Made by a program: the position numbers and the translations under genes
NCBI GenBank assembly: GCA_018400625.1
Contig: JAGYMJ010000312.1
Span: 1 to 5,426, forward strand
From: Planctomycetota bacterium
GTDB taxonomy: Bacteria > Planctomycetota > Brocadiia > SM23-32
DNA: 5,426 nucleotides
Direction of reading: 5' to 3'
Shown: one piece after another, positions 1 through 5,306 of the stretch
How the letters are laid out: every line of letters begins with the position of its first letter
Numbering within the stretch: the stretch's first letter is position 1
The notes under the pieces: generated by a model
Told to the model about the DNA's origin: nothing
What the model saw: the letters and a program-made list of their open reading frames with translations, nothing else
Databases searched by the model: none

Positions 1-147
1 CGGTGGTGATGTTACGGGGTTCACTGAGGAGTTAATGCCGAAATCAACGTCATTCCCTGAATATTTACGAATAATTACCTCCCTTTGCCGATAAGCTTCT
101 CTATTATATAAGACTTTTGAAAGTGATTTCCAGAAATAACCGTTCAC
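1..147 (-). CDS. Possible divergent gene, N-terminal part only, runs off the left edge; function unknown
   Basis: A minus-strand frame without stops runs from 147 down to the window edge (49 codons), starting at a GTG directly after a TAA. That GTG has no good SD. A more attractive start lies inside: an SD-like GGGAGG at 83-78 is followed after five bases by an in-frame ATT at 72-70, the rare start known from infC. A TATAAT box lies at 108-103. Read from this ATT, the protein begins (I/M)RKYSGNDVDFG and goes on without a stop. I do not recognise it, and it does not look like the N terminus of translation initiation factor IF3. The frame is short enough to be open by chance, and no ATG lies in this frame. 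A competing plus-strand frame is open from 2 to 94. Treat this as a candidate only. Confidence 0.25.
   Translation of the reverse strand, partial: MNGYFWKSLSKVLYNREAYRQREVIIRKYSGNDVDFGINSSVNPVTSPP
103..132 (-). promoter_or_regulatory. Candidate sigma70-type promoter facing left, with a palindrome in its spacer
   Basis: On the minus strand, TGGAAA (132-127, four of six matches to TTGACA) is followed after 18 bases by a perfect TATAAT (108-103). The spacer contains the palindrome ACTTT-TG-AAAGT on the plus strand at 113-124, a plausible repressor site. Transcription would start near 96 and pass through the SD-like GGGAGG at 83-78. The -10 box is good and the -35 box is weak. In an AT-rich region such boxes also occur by chance. 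Confidence 0.3.
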
Positions 148-173
148 TTATTTCAAAAAATCGGCGAAATCAC
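123..173. repeat. Nested inverted repeats upstream of the lipoprotein gene
   Basis: The outer arms GTGATTTC (123-130) and GAAATCAC (166-173) are perfect 8-base complements. Between them, GAAATAA (133-139) and TTATTTC (148-154) form a second perfect stem with an 8-base loop. A third pairing competes with both: AAGTGA (121-126) with TCACTT (144-149). The DNA could be a regulator-binding region shared by leftward and rightward transcription. No T-run follows the arms, so a terminator is unlikely. The arms are certain; a function is inferred. Confidence 0.4.
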
Positions 174-223
174 AGCCAAAACTCTGAAAGAAAAGGGAAA
201 GATTAGCATTTTTTTTATGTTAT

Positions 224-252
224 TTGCATATTTCTTGCTTGTAGTATATCAT
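224..252 (+). promoter_or_regulatory. Candidate promoter for the lipoprotein gene
   Basis: TTGCAT (224-229) is separated by 17 bases from TATCAT (247-252), which matches TATAAT at five of six positions. Transcription would begin near 259 and leave a leader of about 80 bases before the ATG at 340. The -35 box is poor (three of six) and the surroundings are very AT-rich, so this is one possible placement. Confidence 0.3.
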
Positions 253-339
253 AATATTCTTAATGGGAAATTATGGACGGATGTTACAAAATATGGAGCC
301 GGATTTAAGCATTTTTTAACTTTTTGGGGAGTTAAGGTT

Positions 340-924
340 ATGAACAATACGGGAAAAATGATGTGTGTGTTGGGTGTTGTTTTTTTTGGCCTGACAGGGT
401 GTGCTACCGTTTCAGAGCAGGATTTGATGAGGGAAAATTCATATCGGGTGGCTGCAGAACAGGCTGAGGAAGAGGCCAGAGAAGAATTGAATACTGTGAA
501 AGAAAAACTGGCCCAAACGGAAAAAGAACTGCAGGAAAAAGAAAATATCGCGAAGGAAAAATTGGAGCTTGAACAGAAGCTCGAAGAAGCCAATGAAGCT
601 GTCGAAGCTTTAGAAGGTGAGAAATCCGATCTGGAAGCTGCTCTGGAAAAAGCTCAAGCGAAGATTGAGGGTCTCAAATCCGAGAATGAAGGGTTGGAAC
701 AGAAACTTCAGGAGGTTGAAGAAAACCTCGAAAAAACGAAAGATACAGCAGCTAAAGCGGAAGAAACGGCCGCTGAACTGTTAAAAGAAAGAACAGAGAT
801 GCAAGATAAACTCGAAGAATTTAATGCAGAAAACAAAGAATTAAAAGAGGAAATTGAGGCTCTTGAAGCAGAGATAGAGGATTTGCGTGAAGATGAGGAG
901 AGTGCAAAAAATCAGGACGGTTAA
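340..924 (+). CDS. Small Glu/Lys-rich coiled-coil lipoprotein, function unknown
   Basis: This 194-residue protein has a lipoprotein signal peptide: a short basic start (Lys6), a hydrophobic stretch at about 8-19 and the lipobox LTGC, with Cys21 as the predicted lipidated residue. Ala follows the cysteine, so the Asp+2 inner-membrane retention signal is absent; under the Lol rule this would suggest the outer membrane in a diderm. From about residue 36 to 186 the chain is almost entirely Glu, Lys, Ala, Leu and Gln with heptad-like spacing, including two copies of LEQKL (77-81 and 119-123). This predicts a long, acidic coiled coil anchored at one end. The ATG at 340 is chosen because GGGGAG lies eight bases upstream and it places the lipobox properly. 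An in-frame ATG at 217 follows a T-run with no SD and would bury the signal. Such sequences match many coiled coils weakly, so I assign no role. No convincing terminator follows. Confidence 0.85.
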   Translation: MNNTGKMMCVLGVVFFGLTGCATVSEQDLMRENSYRVAAEQAEEEAREELNTVKEKLAQTEKELQEKENIAKEKLELEQKLEEANEAVEALEGEKSDLEAALEKAQAKIEGLKSENEGLEQKLQEVEENLEKTKDTAAKAEETAAELLKERTEMQDKLEEFNAENKELKEEIEALEAEIEDLREDEESAKNQDG

Positions 925-990
925 ATTCCTTTATCGTTTGTCATTTTCCATTCTTAAATAAAATAGTGTTTTTTATCCCGAACTTTTGGT

Positions 991-1019
991 TTGACAGTAA
1001 TGTTGTAATTTGAGAGAAT
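991..1019 (+). promoter_or_regulatory. Probable promoter of the por cluster
   Basis: A perfect TTGACA (991-996) is followed after 17 bases by GAGAAT (1014-1019), four of six matches to TATAAT, preceded by the TG of an extended -10 element (1011-1012). Transcription would start near 1026, giving a leader of about 48 bases that includes GGAG at 1060-1063. Its position just before the first por gene, and the 149-base gap after the lipoprotein gene, support separate transcription from the lipoprotein. No clear operator palindrome is visible around it. Confidence 0.5.
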
Positions 1020-1073
1020 AACGACTGTTTTTAGTGCAGCAATTTGTTAATCTACTGATGGAGAGTGTGTAAT

Positions 1074-1652
1074 ATGGTTGTTGATAATGCAATACAGATC
1101 AGATGGCACGGAAGAGGCGGGCAGGGCGCCAAAACTGCGGCAGGAATGGTGGCGGAAGTCGCCGTTTCAGCAGGGAAAAACGCCCAGGCCGCACCGGAAT
1201 ACGGCGCCGAACGTGAAGGTGCTCCAATTAAAGCTTATACCCGAATAAGCGATGAACCTATCCGGGTTCATGATGCGATTTACTTCCCTAATGTTATCGT
1301 TGTCCTGGATGAGACATTGCTGAACAGTGAAAATGTTGAAGAAGGGCTCCTCGACGACGGTATCCTGCTGGTGAATACCAAACGCTCGGCGGCTGAGATA
1401 AGAGAAGAGTTAGGTCTTGAAGGAAGGTCTATCTATACGATTGATGCAACAGGTATCGCTTTGGAAGAAATCGGGCGTCCTATCCCCAATACGGTTATGA
1501 TAGGCGCTCTTCTTTCCGTTACCGGCGCTGCTGAGGTCGAGCAGATCGAAAAAAATATTCATAAAAAATTTGGCGCTAAGCTCAGCGAAGGTATGTTGCA
1601 AGGAAATATCAAGGCGGTAAAAAGAGCTTGCGAGGAGGTGAAAAGCGAATGA
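1074..1652 (+). CDS. porC: Pyruvate:ferredoxin oxidoreductase, gamma subunit (PorC/PorG)
   Basis: This 192-residue protein is the gamma subunit of a four-subunit 2-oxoacid:ferredoxin oxidoreductase, most likely acting on pyruvate in the cytoplasm. In one-chain PFOR enzymes the same fold is domain III, which helps bind CoA and shapes the complex. The family signatures are visible: the glycine-rich GRGGQGAKTAA at 13-23, PEYGAEREGAP at 41-51, ISDEPIRVHD near 59-68 and IPNTVMIGA at 137-145. The length is normal for the family. The ATG at 1074 is chosen because GGAG (1060-1063) lies ten bases upstream. A GTG three codons earlier (1065) would leave only one base between SD and start. The stop overlaps the start of porD by four bases (ATGA), which implies translational coupling. 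Substrate choice among pyruvate, 2-ketoisovalerate and related oxoacids cannot be proved from this subunit. The gene is also called porG. Confidence 0.93.
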   Translation: MVVDNAIQIRWHGRGGQGAKTAAGMVAEVAVSAGKNAQAAPEYGAEREGAPIKAYTRISDEPIRVHDAIYFPNVIVVLDETLLNSENVEEGLLDDGILLVNTKRSAAEIREELGLEGRSIYTIDATGIALEEIGRPIPNTVMIGALLSVTGAAEVEQIEKNIHKKFGAKLSEGMLQGNIKAVKRACEEVKSE

Positions 1653-1975
1653 GTAAACTGATGAAAAAAGATGAAATGATGATGGGAACCGCCACTGAAG
1701 CAGGTTCGACTTCTCAACTTAATACCGGATCATGGCGCACCTACGCTCCTTTGACCGATTATGATAAATGCGTGAACTGCATGATGTGCTGGGCGTATTG
1801 TCCGGACAGTTCGATAGTTGTTGAAGACAGCAAAAAGGTCGGCGTCGATTACCAGCACTGTAAGGGGTGCGGCATCTGCGCGGTCGAATGTCCTGTCAAT
1901 TGTATCGAAATGAAGTTGGAGAGCGATGTGACGGATGAAGAAAGAGATAACGAAAAGCCGCAGCCGAGGGATTAA
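1649..1975 (+). CDS. porD: Pyruvate:ferredoxin oxidoreductase, delta subunit (PorD), 2x[4Fe-4S] ferredoxin-like
   Basis: PorD, 108 residues, is the electron-transfer subunit of the complex. It carries two [4Fe-4S] clusters that take electrons from the catalytic unit towards external ferredoxin. Both binding motifs are intact: CVNCMMCWAYCP with Cys41, 44, 47 and 51, and CKGCGICAVECP with Cys71, 74, 77 and 81. In ferredoxin folds the last cysteine of each motif usually ligates the other cluster. An additional Cys85 sits just after the second motif. The segment before the first motif (TGSWRTYAPL, 26-35) is typical of PorD rather than of free ferredoxins, and the acidic tail is short. The ATG at 1649 is preceded by a strong AGGAGG (1633-1638) ten bases away and overlaps the porC stop by four bases. 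A longer version from TTG at 1628 would read through the SD and is unlikely. Confidence 0.93.
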   Translation: MSKLMKKDEMMMGTATEAGSTSQLNTGSWRTYAPLTDYDKCVNCMMCWAYCPDSSIVVEDSKKVGVDYQHCKGCGICAVECPVNCIEMKLESDVTDEERDNEKPQPRD

Positions 1976-1985
1976 GCCTGTTGTT

Positions 1986-2014
1986 ATATTGTGATTTGCA
2001 ATTCAATATTTTTT
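1986..2014 (+). other. AT-rich stem-loop with a U-run between porD and porA
   Basis: ATATTG (1986-1991) pairs perfectly with CAATAT (2004-2009). After a one-base bulge the stem can continue with 1993-1996 against 2000-2003, closing a three-base loop. Six T residues follow (2009-2014). The shape resembles an intrinsic terminator or attenuator, but the stem has only two G-C pairs, so termination would be weak at best. It lies 11 bases after the porD stop and could reduce read-through into porA and porB. It may also be a chance pairing in AT-rich DNA. Confidence 0.3.
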
Positions 2015-2025
2015 AGAAATCTAAT
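1996..2025 (+). promoter_or_regulatory. Candidate internal promoter ahead of porA
   Basis: TTGCAA (1996-2001, four of six matches) is separated by 18 bases from TCTAAT (2020-2025, five of six). A start near 2032 would give a very short leader that still contains GAGG (2037-2040), the porA SD, 11 bases before the ATG. It overlaps the stem-loop just upstream. The unusually wide porD-porA gap makes an internal promoter reasonable, but the sequence match is only moderate. Confidence 0.25.
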
Positions 2026-2051
2026 ACAAATAAATTGAGGATATTCCAGTT

Positions 2052-3236
2052 ATGGCCGAAAGAGTAGCTAAAACCGGCAATGATGCTGCTGCTTATGCAT
2101 TGAGGCAGATTAACCCCGATGTAGTGGCGGCATACCCCATAACTCCCCAGACTGAGCTCATGCATAAGTTTGCGGAGTATGTGGCAGATGGTGATGTTGA
2201 TACCGAATTCGTTCAAGTTGAGAGTGAACATAGCGCAATGAGCGCCGTGGTCGGCGCCTCGTTGTCCGGCGCCCGATGCTGCACCGCAACATCATCCGCC
2301 GGCCTTGCGCTGATGTGGGAGATTCTGTTTGTGGCGGCCGGCAATCGCTGCCCAATAGTGATGCCTGTGGTGAACAGAGCGCTGAGCGCCCCAATCAACA
2401 TCCATTGTGACCATAGCGATTCTATGGGCGCCCGCGACAGCGGATGGATACAGCTCTATGCAGAAAATTCCCAGGAAGCCTATGACAATGTTTTACAGGC
2501 GATAAGAATTGGCGAACACCCGGATGTGATGCTGCCTGTTATGGCGGCGCTGGACGGGTTTATTCTGAGCCACACTATTGAGGCTTTAGAGATTAACGAT
2601 GACGAGACAGCCCAGGATTTCCTGGGTGATTTTAAGAGAGATTATTCGCTGCTGGATGTCGATAACCCGTACACATTCGGGCCGCTTGCTCTCCAGAATT
2701 ATTATTTTGAATATAAAAAGCAGCAAATTGACGCTATGGAGGCGGCCAGGGATGTTATCGTTGATGTAGGGAAAGAATATGGCGAACTCACCGGTCGTAC
2801 CTATGGAATGCTTGAGCCCTATCGCTGCGATGATGCGGAAGTAATTCTGGTTGGCCTTGGCTCGACCACCGGCACGGCAAAAGAAGCCGCAGACCAGGTG
2901 CGGGAAGAAGACGGTATCGCCGCCGGAGTTCTGAAGGTAAGGTGTTTCAGGCCGTTCCCTGCGCGAGAGATCGCGGAGGCGCTTGGAGATGCCGCGGTGG
3001 TCGGTACTCTTGATCGTGCCGTTTCTTTTGGTCTCGGCGGGCCGCTTTTCCATGAAGTGCGTTCAAGTCTCTCCGGAAGAGATAACTGCGCGCCGATGGT
3101 CGATTTCATTTACGGGCTCGGCGGACGGGATATGCCCCTTAATTCCGTTAAAGATGTCTTCCGTCAATTGGCCGATGTTCAGAAAAAAGGTAAGACCGAA
3201 GCGGATGATATTCGATATGTCGGACTGCGTGAATAA
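2052..3236 (+). CDS. porA: Pyruvate:ferredoxin oxidoreductase, alpha subunit (PorA)
   Basis: PorA, 394 residues, forms with PorB the thiamine-diphosphate catalytic unit that converts pyruvate + CoA to acetyl-CoA + CO2 and reduces ferredoxin; the reverse reaction fixes CO2. Residues 1 to about 230 form the pyrimidine-binding domain I. It starts with the family motif YPITPQTEL (28-36). By comparison with the Desulfovibrio enzyme, Thr31 should contact substrate. VESEHSAM (56-63) carries Glu59, expected to activate the cofactor aminopyrimidine, and Arg109 in NRALSAP is the likely carboxylate-binding arginine. The segment CDHSDSMGARDSGW (119-132) is also typical. Residues about 260-370 form domain II. 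Length and motifs are normal with no sign of damage. The ATG at 2052 follows GAGG (2037-2040). A 76-base gap separates it from porD and 72 bases from porB, wider than usual in por clusters. Pyruvate is the likeliest substrate, though other oxoacids are not excluded. Confidence 0.94.
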   Translation: MAERVAKTGNDAAAYALRQINPDVVAAYPITPQTELMHKFAEYVADGDVDTEFVQVESEHSAMSAVVGASLSGARCCTATSSAGLALMWEILFVAAGNRCPIVMPVVNRALSAPINIHCDHSDSMGARDSGWIQLYAENSQEAYDNVLQAIRIGEHPDVMLPVMAALDGFILSHTIEALEINDDETAQDFLGDFKRDYSLLDVDNPYTFGPLALQNYYFEYKKQQIDAMEAARDVIVDVGKEYGELTGRTYGMLEPYRCDDAEVILVGLGSTTGTAKEAADQVREEDGIAAGVLKVRCFRPFPAREIAEALGDAAVVGTLDRAVSFGLGGPLFHEVRSSLSGRDNCAPMVDFIYGLGGRDMPLNSVKDVFRQLADVQKKGKTEADDIRYVGLRE

Positions 3237-3253
3237 ACTCATCATTCAACAAC

Positions 3254-3274
3254 GCCTGCAGGTGATTTGCAGGC
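3254..3274 (+). other. Strong GC-rich stem-loop between porA and porB
   Basis: GCCTGCA (3254-3260) and TGCAGGC (3268-3274) are perfect complements around a seven-base loop. On the plus strand the stem is followed by an A-run rather than a T-run, so it does not look like an intrinsic terminator. On the minus strand the T-run would precede the stem, so it does not fit a leftward terminator either. It begins 17 bases after the porA stop and ends 22 bases before the porB SD (GGAG, 3297-3300). A role in mRNA stability or processing between the two subunits is plausible. The stem itself is certain, its role inferred. Confidence 0.6.
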
Positions 3275-3308
3275 CTAAAAAAATATAATTTCCATTGGAG
3301 ATAAAAAA

Positions 3309-4262
3309 ATGCCGACGACAAACTTAAAAGAACTCAGCAATATGCCTGAATTGTTAAGTGGCGGGCATGCCGCTTGCCCGGGTTGTGCAGGGCCTATAGC
3401 CCTGCGACAGGCTTTGCACGCCGCTCAGCAGGACGATGCTTATGTGGTGACGACTTCATCGACCGGTTGTATGGAAGTGGTGACCTCTATTTATCCAAAT
3501 TCAGCCTGGAATGTGCCTTTTGTCCACAGTGCATTTGAAAATTCTGCTTCCACCGCCGCTGGTGCAGAAGCCGCCTACCAATCGCTTAAGCGTCAGGGTA
3601 AACTGGACAAAGATATTAAATTCATTGCCTTTGGTGGCGACGGGGGTACCTATGATATCGGGTTGCAGGCGCTTTCAGGTGCTCTGGAGCGTGGACATAA
3701 TTTCACGTATATTTGTTATGACAACGAAGCCTATATGAATACGGGTATCCAGCGCAGCGGTGCCACGCCCAAAGGCGCCTTCACCAACACCGCCCAGGCC
3801 GGCAAAGTCCTTGCCGGTAAGAATCAGGTCAAGAAGGACCTGACCGCTATCTGCGCCGCTCATGGTATTCCTTACGTGGCACAGGCCTCATTGCATCGAA
3901 TGCGTGACTACATTAAAAAAGTGCAAAGAGCAGTGAATACCGAGGGGCCGTGTTTCATCAATGTGCTCAGTCCATGTCCAAGGGGCTGGAGATGTAAACC
4001 GGAAGATACAATCCGACTCTGTGAACTGTCTGTGAACACACGCCTGTGGCCGGTTTTTGAGATCGTTGACGGGCGCCTGAAAATCGATTACAAACCGAGC
4101 GAAAAGAAACAGCGTCCAATGCGCGATTGGCTTAAAAGCCAGGGCCGATTTAAGCATCTTTTCAGTCCTAAAAATGAACACCTTATCGAAGAGATACAGG
4201 CTGATGTCGATAAAAGATGGGAGAACCTGCTCCGAAGAGAACGTTGTGATCAGGAAGATTAA
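3309..4262 (+). CDS. porB: Pyruvate:ferredoxin oxidoreductase, beta subunit (PorB), thiamine diphosphate and [4Fe-4S] binding
   Basis: PorB, 317 residues, holds the diphosphate end of thiamine diphosphate and the [4Fe-4S] cluster nearest the active site. The cofactor motif is visible as GGDGGTYDIG (109-118), with Asp111, and YDNEAYMNTG (137-146), with Asn139; these should bind the Mg2+ that anchors the diphosphate. The expected cluster cysteines are present: Cys23 and Cys26 (CPGC), Cys54 (TGC) and Cys223 (SPCPRGW). The C-terminal part, after about residue 235, contains the usual oxidoreductase extension and ends in a charged tail. Length is normal for the family. The start is well supported by GGAG (3297-3300) eight bases before the ATG. 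It is the last gene of the por unit; an intrinsic terminator begins 48 bases after its stop. All cofactor residues appear intact, so the enzyme should be active. Confidence 0.95.
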   Translation: MPTTNLKELSNMPELLSGGHAACPGCAGPIALRQALHAAQQDDAYVVTTSSTGCMEVVTSIYPNSAWNVPFVHSAFENSASTAAGAEAAYQSLKRQGKLDKDIKFIAFGGDGGTYDIGLQALSGALERGHNFTYICYDNEAYMNTGIQRSGATPKGAFTNTAQAGKVLAGKNQVKKDLTAICAAHGIPYVAQASLHRMRDYIKKVQRAVNTEGPCFINVLSPCPRGWRCKPEDTIRLCELSVNTRLWPVFEIVDGRLKIDYKPSEKKQRPMRDWLKSQGRFKHLFSPKNEHLIEEIQADVDKRWENLLRRERCDQED

Positions 4263-4309
4263 CTCTACTGATTAAAAAGGCAATTTATTAACGGCGCTCT
4301 TTATTGATG

Positions 4310-4346
4310 AAAGGAGGTGGGTAGAATATCCATCTCCTTTTTCTTT
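4310..4346 (+). terminator. Intrinsic terminator after the por cluster; its stem contains a full SD-like sequence
   Basis: AAAGGAGGTGG (4310-4320) pairs with CCATCTCCTTT (4330-4340) as an 11-base-pair stem with one G-U wobble and a nine-base loop. A T-rich run follows directly (TTTTTCTTT, 4338-4346). This is a classic rightward rho-independent terminator and fits the end of the por unit. Its left arm contains AAGGAGGTG, an almost ideal Shine-Dalgarno sequence that would be hidden when the hairpin forms. The next gene's candidate ATG (4347) follows the T-run directly. Confidence 0.7.
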
Positions 4347-5306
4347 ATGAAAGTGGTTAAGCATATGGGGAATAACAACAAAAAATGCAGCGAAGCTGAC
4401 GGGCTCGATTCGCCCTTCCAATGCAATCATGGGGTGGTTGATCGTATCATAAGCCATTTGGATCGATCGGGTAAGGTCGATCATATCTGCACGTTTGATT
4501 TGCCGCGCAGCGAAGATGTCATCAGAATAATTAATTTGCTGAGCAAATTGCTGTTCCCGGGGTATTTCGGCAAGAAAGCCGCGGACAGGGGAAAGCTGAA
4601 ATTGCACCTGTGCAATACGGCCAATGAGGCTGCGGAACTTCTTGAGGAGGAGATAGAAAAATGCATTTTACATGCCTACCGTGATAGTTCTCTCGATAAA
4701 AGGGAGAAAGCTTCTGAAGCGGCTAAAACAAAAACCAACGCTTTTTTTCGTTCCCTGCCTGAACTCATCAACGTGCTTGACGGCGATGTTGAAGCCGCTT
4801 ATCTGGGGGACCCCGCCGCAACGGGCAACGATGAGGTGATCATTTGTTATCCCGGATTCCGGGCCATAATGATCTACCGTATAGCTCATAGCCTTCACAA
4901 GCTTGAAGTTCCGCTTTTGCCGCGTATCATGAGCGAATATGCCCACGGTCTGACGGGGATAGATATCCACCCGGGGGCTGCAATCGATACCAATTTCTTC
5001 ATCGATCATGGCACCGGGGTGGTCATTGGAGAAACGACGGTAATTGGCAAGAATGTGAAAATCTACCAGGGCGTCACGCTCGGGGCATTGAGTTTCCCGA
5101 CCGATCAGGAGGGTAATCTTCAAAGAGGTTTTCAGCGCCATCCGACTATTGGAGACGATGTTGTTATCTATTCCAATTCCAGCATACTTGGGGATGTTAC
5201 AATCGGAAAGGGAGCGATAATAGGGGGGAATGTGTTCGTTACAAATTCCGTTGAAGAGGGAAGTAAGGTCTTAAGGGACGGCCTGGGTCACAGGGTCAAA
5301 AAATAG
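4347..5306 (+). CDS. cysE: Serine O-acetyltransferase, EpsC-type (long CysE form)
   Basis: The enzyme transfers acetyl from acetyl-CoA to L-serine, giving O-acetylserine for cysteine synthase. From 4347 it has 319 residues. The N-terminal helical half has the EpsC-type signature DLPRSEDVIRIINLL (51-65) and LLFPGYFGKK (68-77). The C-terminal half, from about 200, is a left-handed beta-helix of hexapeptide repeats (IDIHPGA, VVIGET, VKIYQG, VTIGKG and others). The catalytic pair is visible with family spacing: Asp206 in GIDIHP and His221 in DHGTG, matching E. coli Asp143 and His158. His265 in RHP matches E. coli His193. The chain ends soon after the repeats. The start is uncertain: ATG 4347 and ATG 4365 both lack a clear SD, and the strong SD at 4311-4317 is too far upstream and buried in the terminator stem. 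GTG 4317 overlaps that SD and is unlikely. No good promoter was seen in the 84-base gap after porB. Confidence 0.92.
   Translation: MKVVKHMGNNNKKCSEADGLDSPFQCNHGVVDRIISHLDRSGKVDHICTFDLPRSEDVIRIINLLSKLLFPGYFGKKAADRGKLKLHLCNTANEAAELLEEEIEKCILHAYRDSSLDKREKASEAAKTKTNAFFRSLPELINVLDGDVEAAYLGDPAATGNDEVIICYPGFRAIMIYRIAHSLHKLEVPLLPRIMSEYAHGLTGIDIHPGAAIDTNFFIDHGTGVVIGETTVIGKNVKIYQGVTLGALSFPTDQEGNLQRGFQRHPTIGDDVVIYSNSSILGDVTIGKGAIIGGNVFVTNSVEEGSKVLRDGLGHRVKK

Noticed and set aside
2..94. Plus-strand frame open from the left edge to a TAA at 92-94, as the end of an upstream gene
   Set aside because: Thirty codons without context or a recognisable motif cannot be told from chance, and the opposite strand offers a better-organised candidate.
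217..339. An upstream in-frame ATG at 217 adding 41 residues to the lipoprotein
   Set aside because: It follows a T-run without an SD, and it would place the lipobox cysteine at residue 62, where signal peptidase II would not act. ATG 340 has GGGGAG at the right distance.
249..593. Minus-strand frame opposite the lipoprotein gene
   Set aside because: Its Ser/Phe-rich translation is the expected antisense shadow of the Glu/Lys-rich coiled coil.
958..976. ATAAAA/TTTTAT pairing after the lipoprotein gene as a terminator
   Set aside because: The stem is entirely A-T and the T-run forms part of the pairing, so it would not be a stable terminator hairpin.
2586..3053. 155-codon minus-strand frame opposite porA
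   Set aside because: It lies wholly within an intact, strongly conserved porA and has no recognisable motif; it is a shadow of porA codon use.
4668..5141. 157-codon minus-strand frame opposite the acetyltransferase gene
   Set aside because: It covers the catalytic region of an intact acetyltransferase and shows no family motif.
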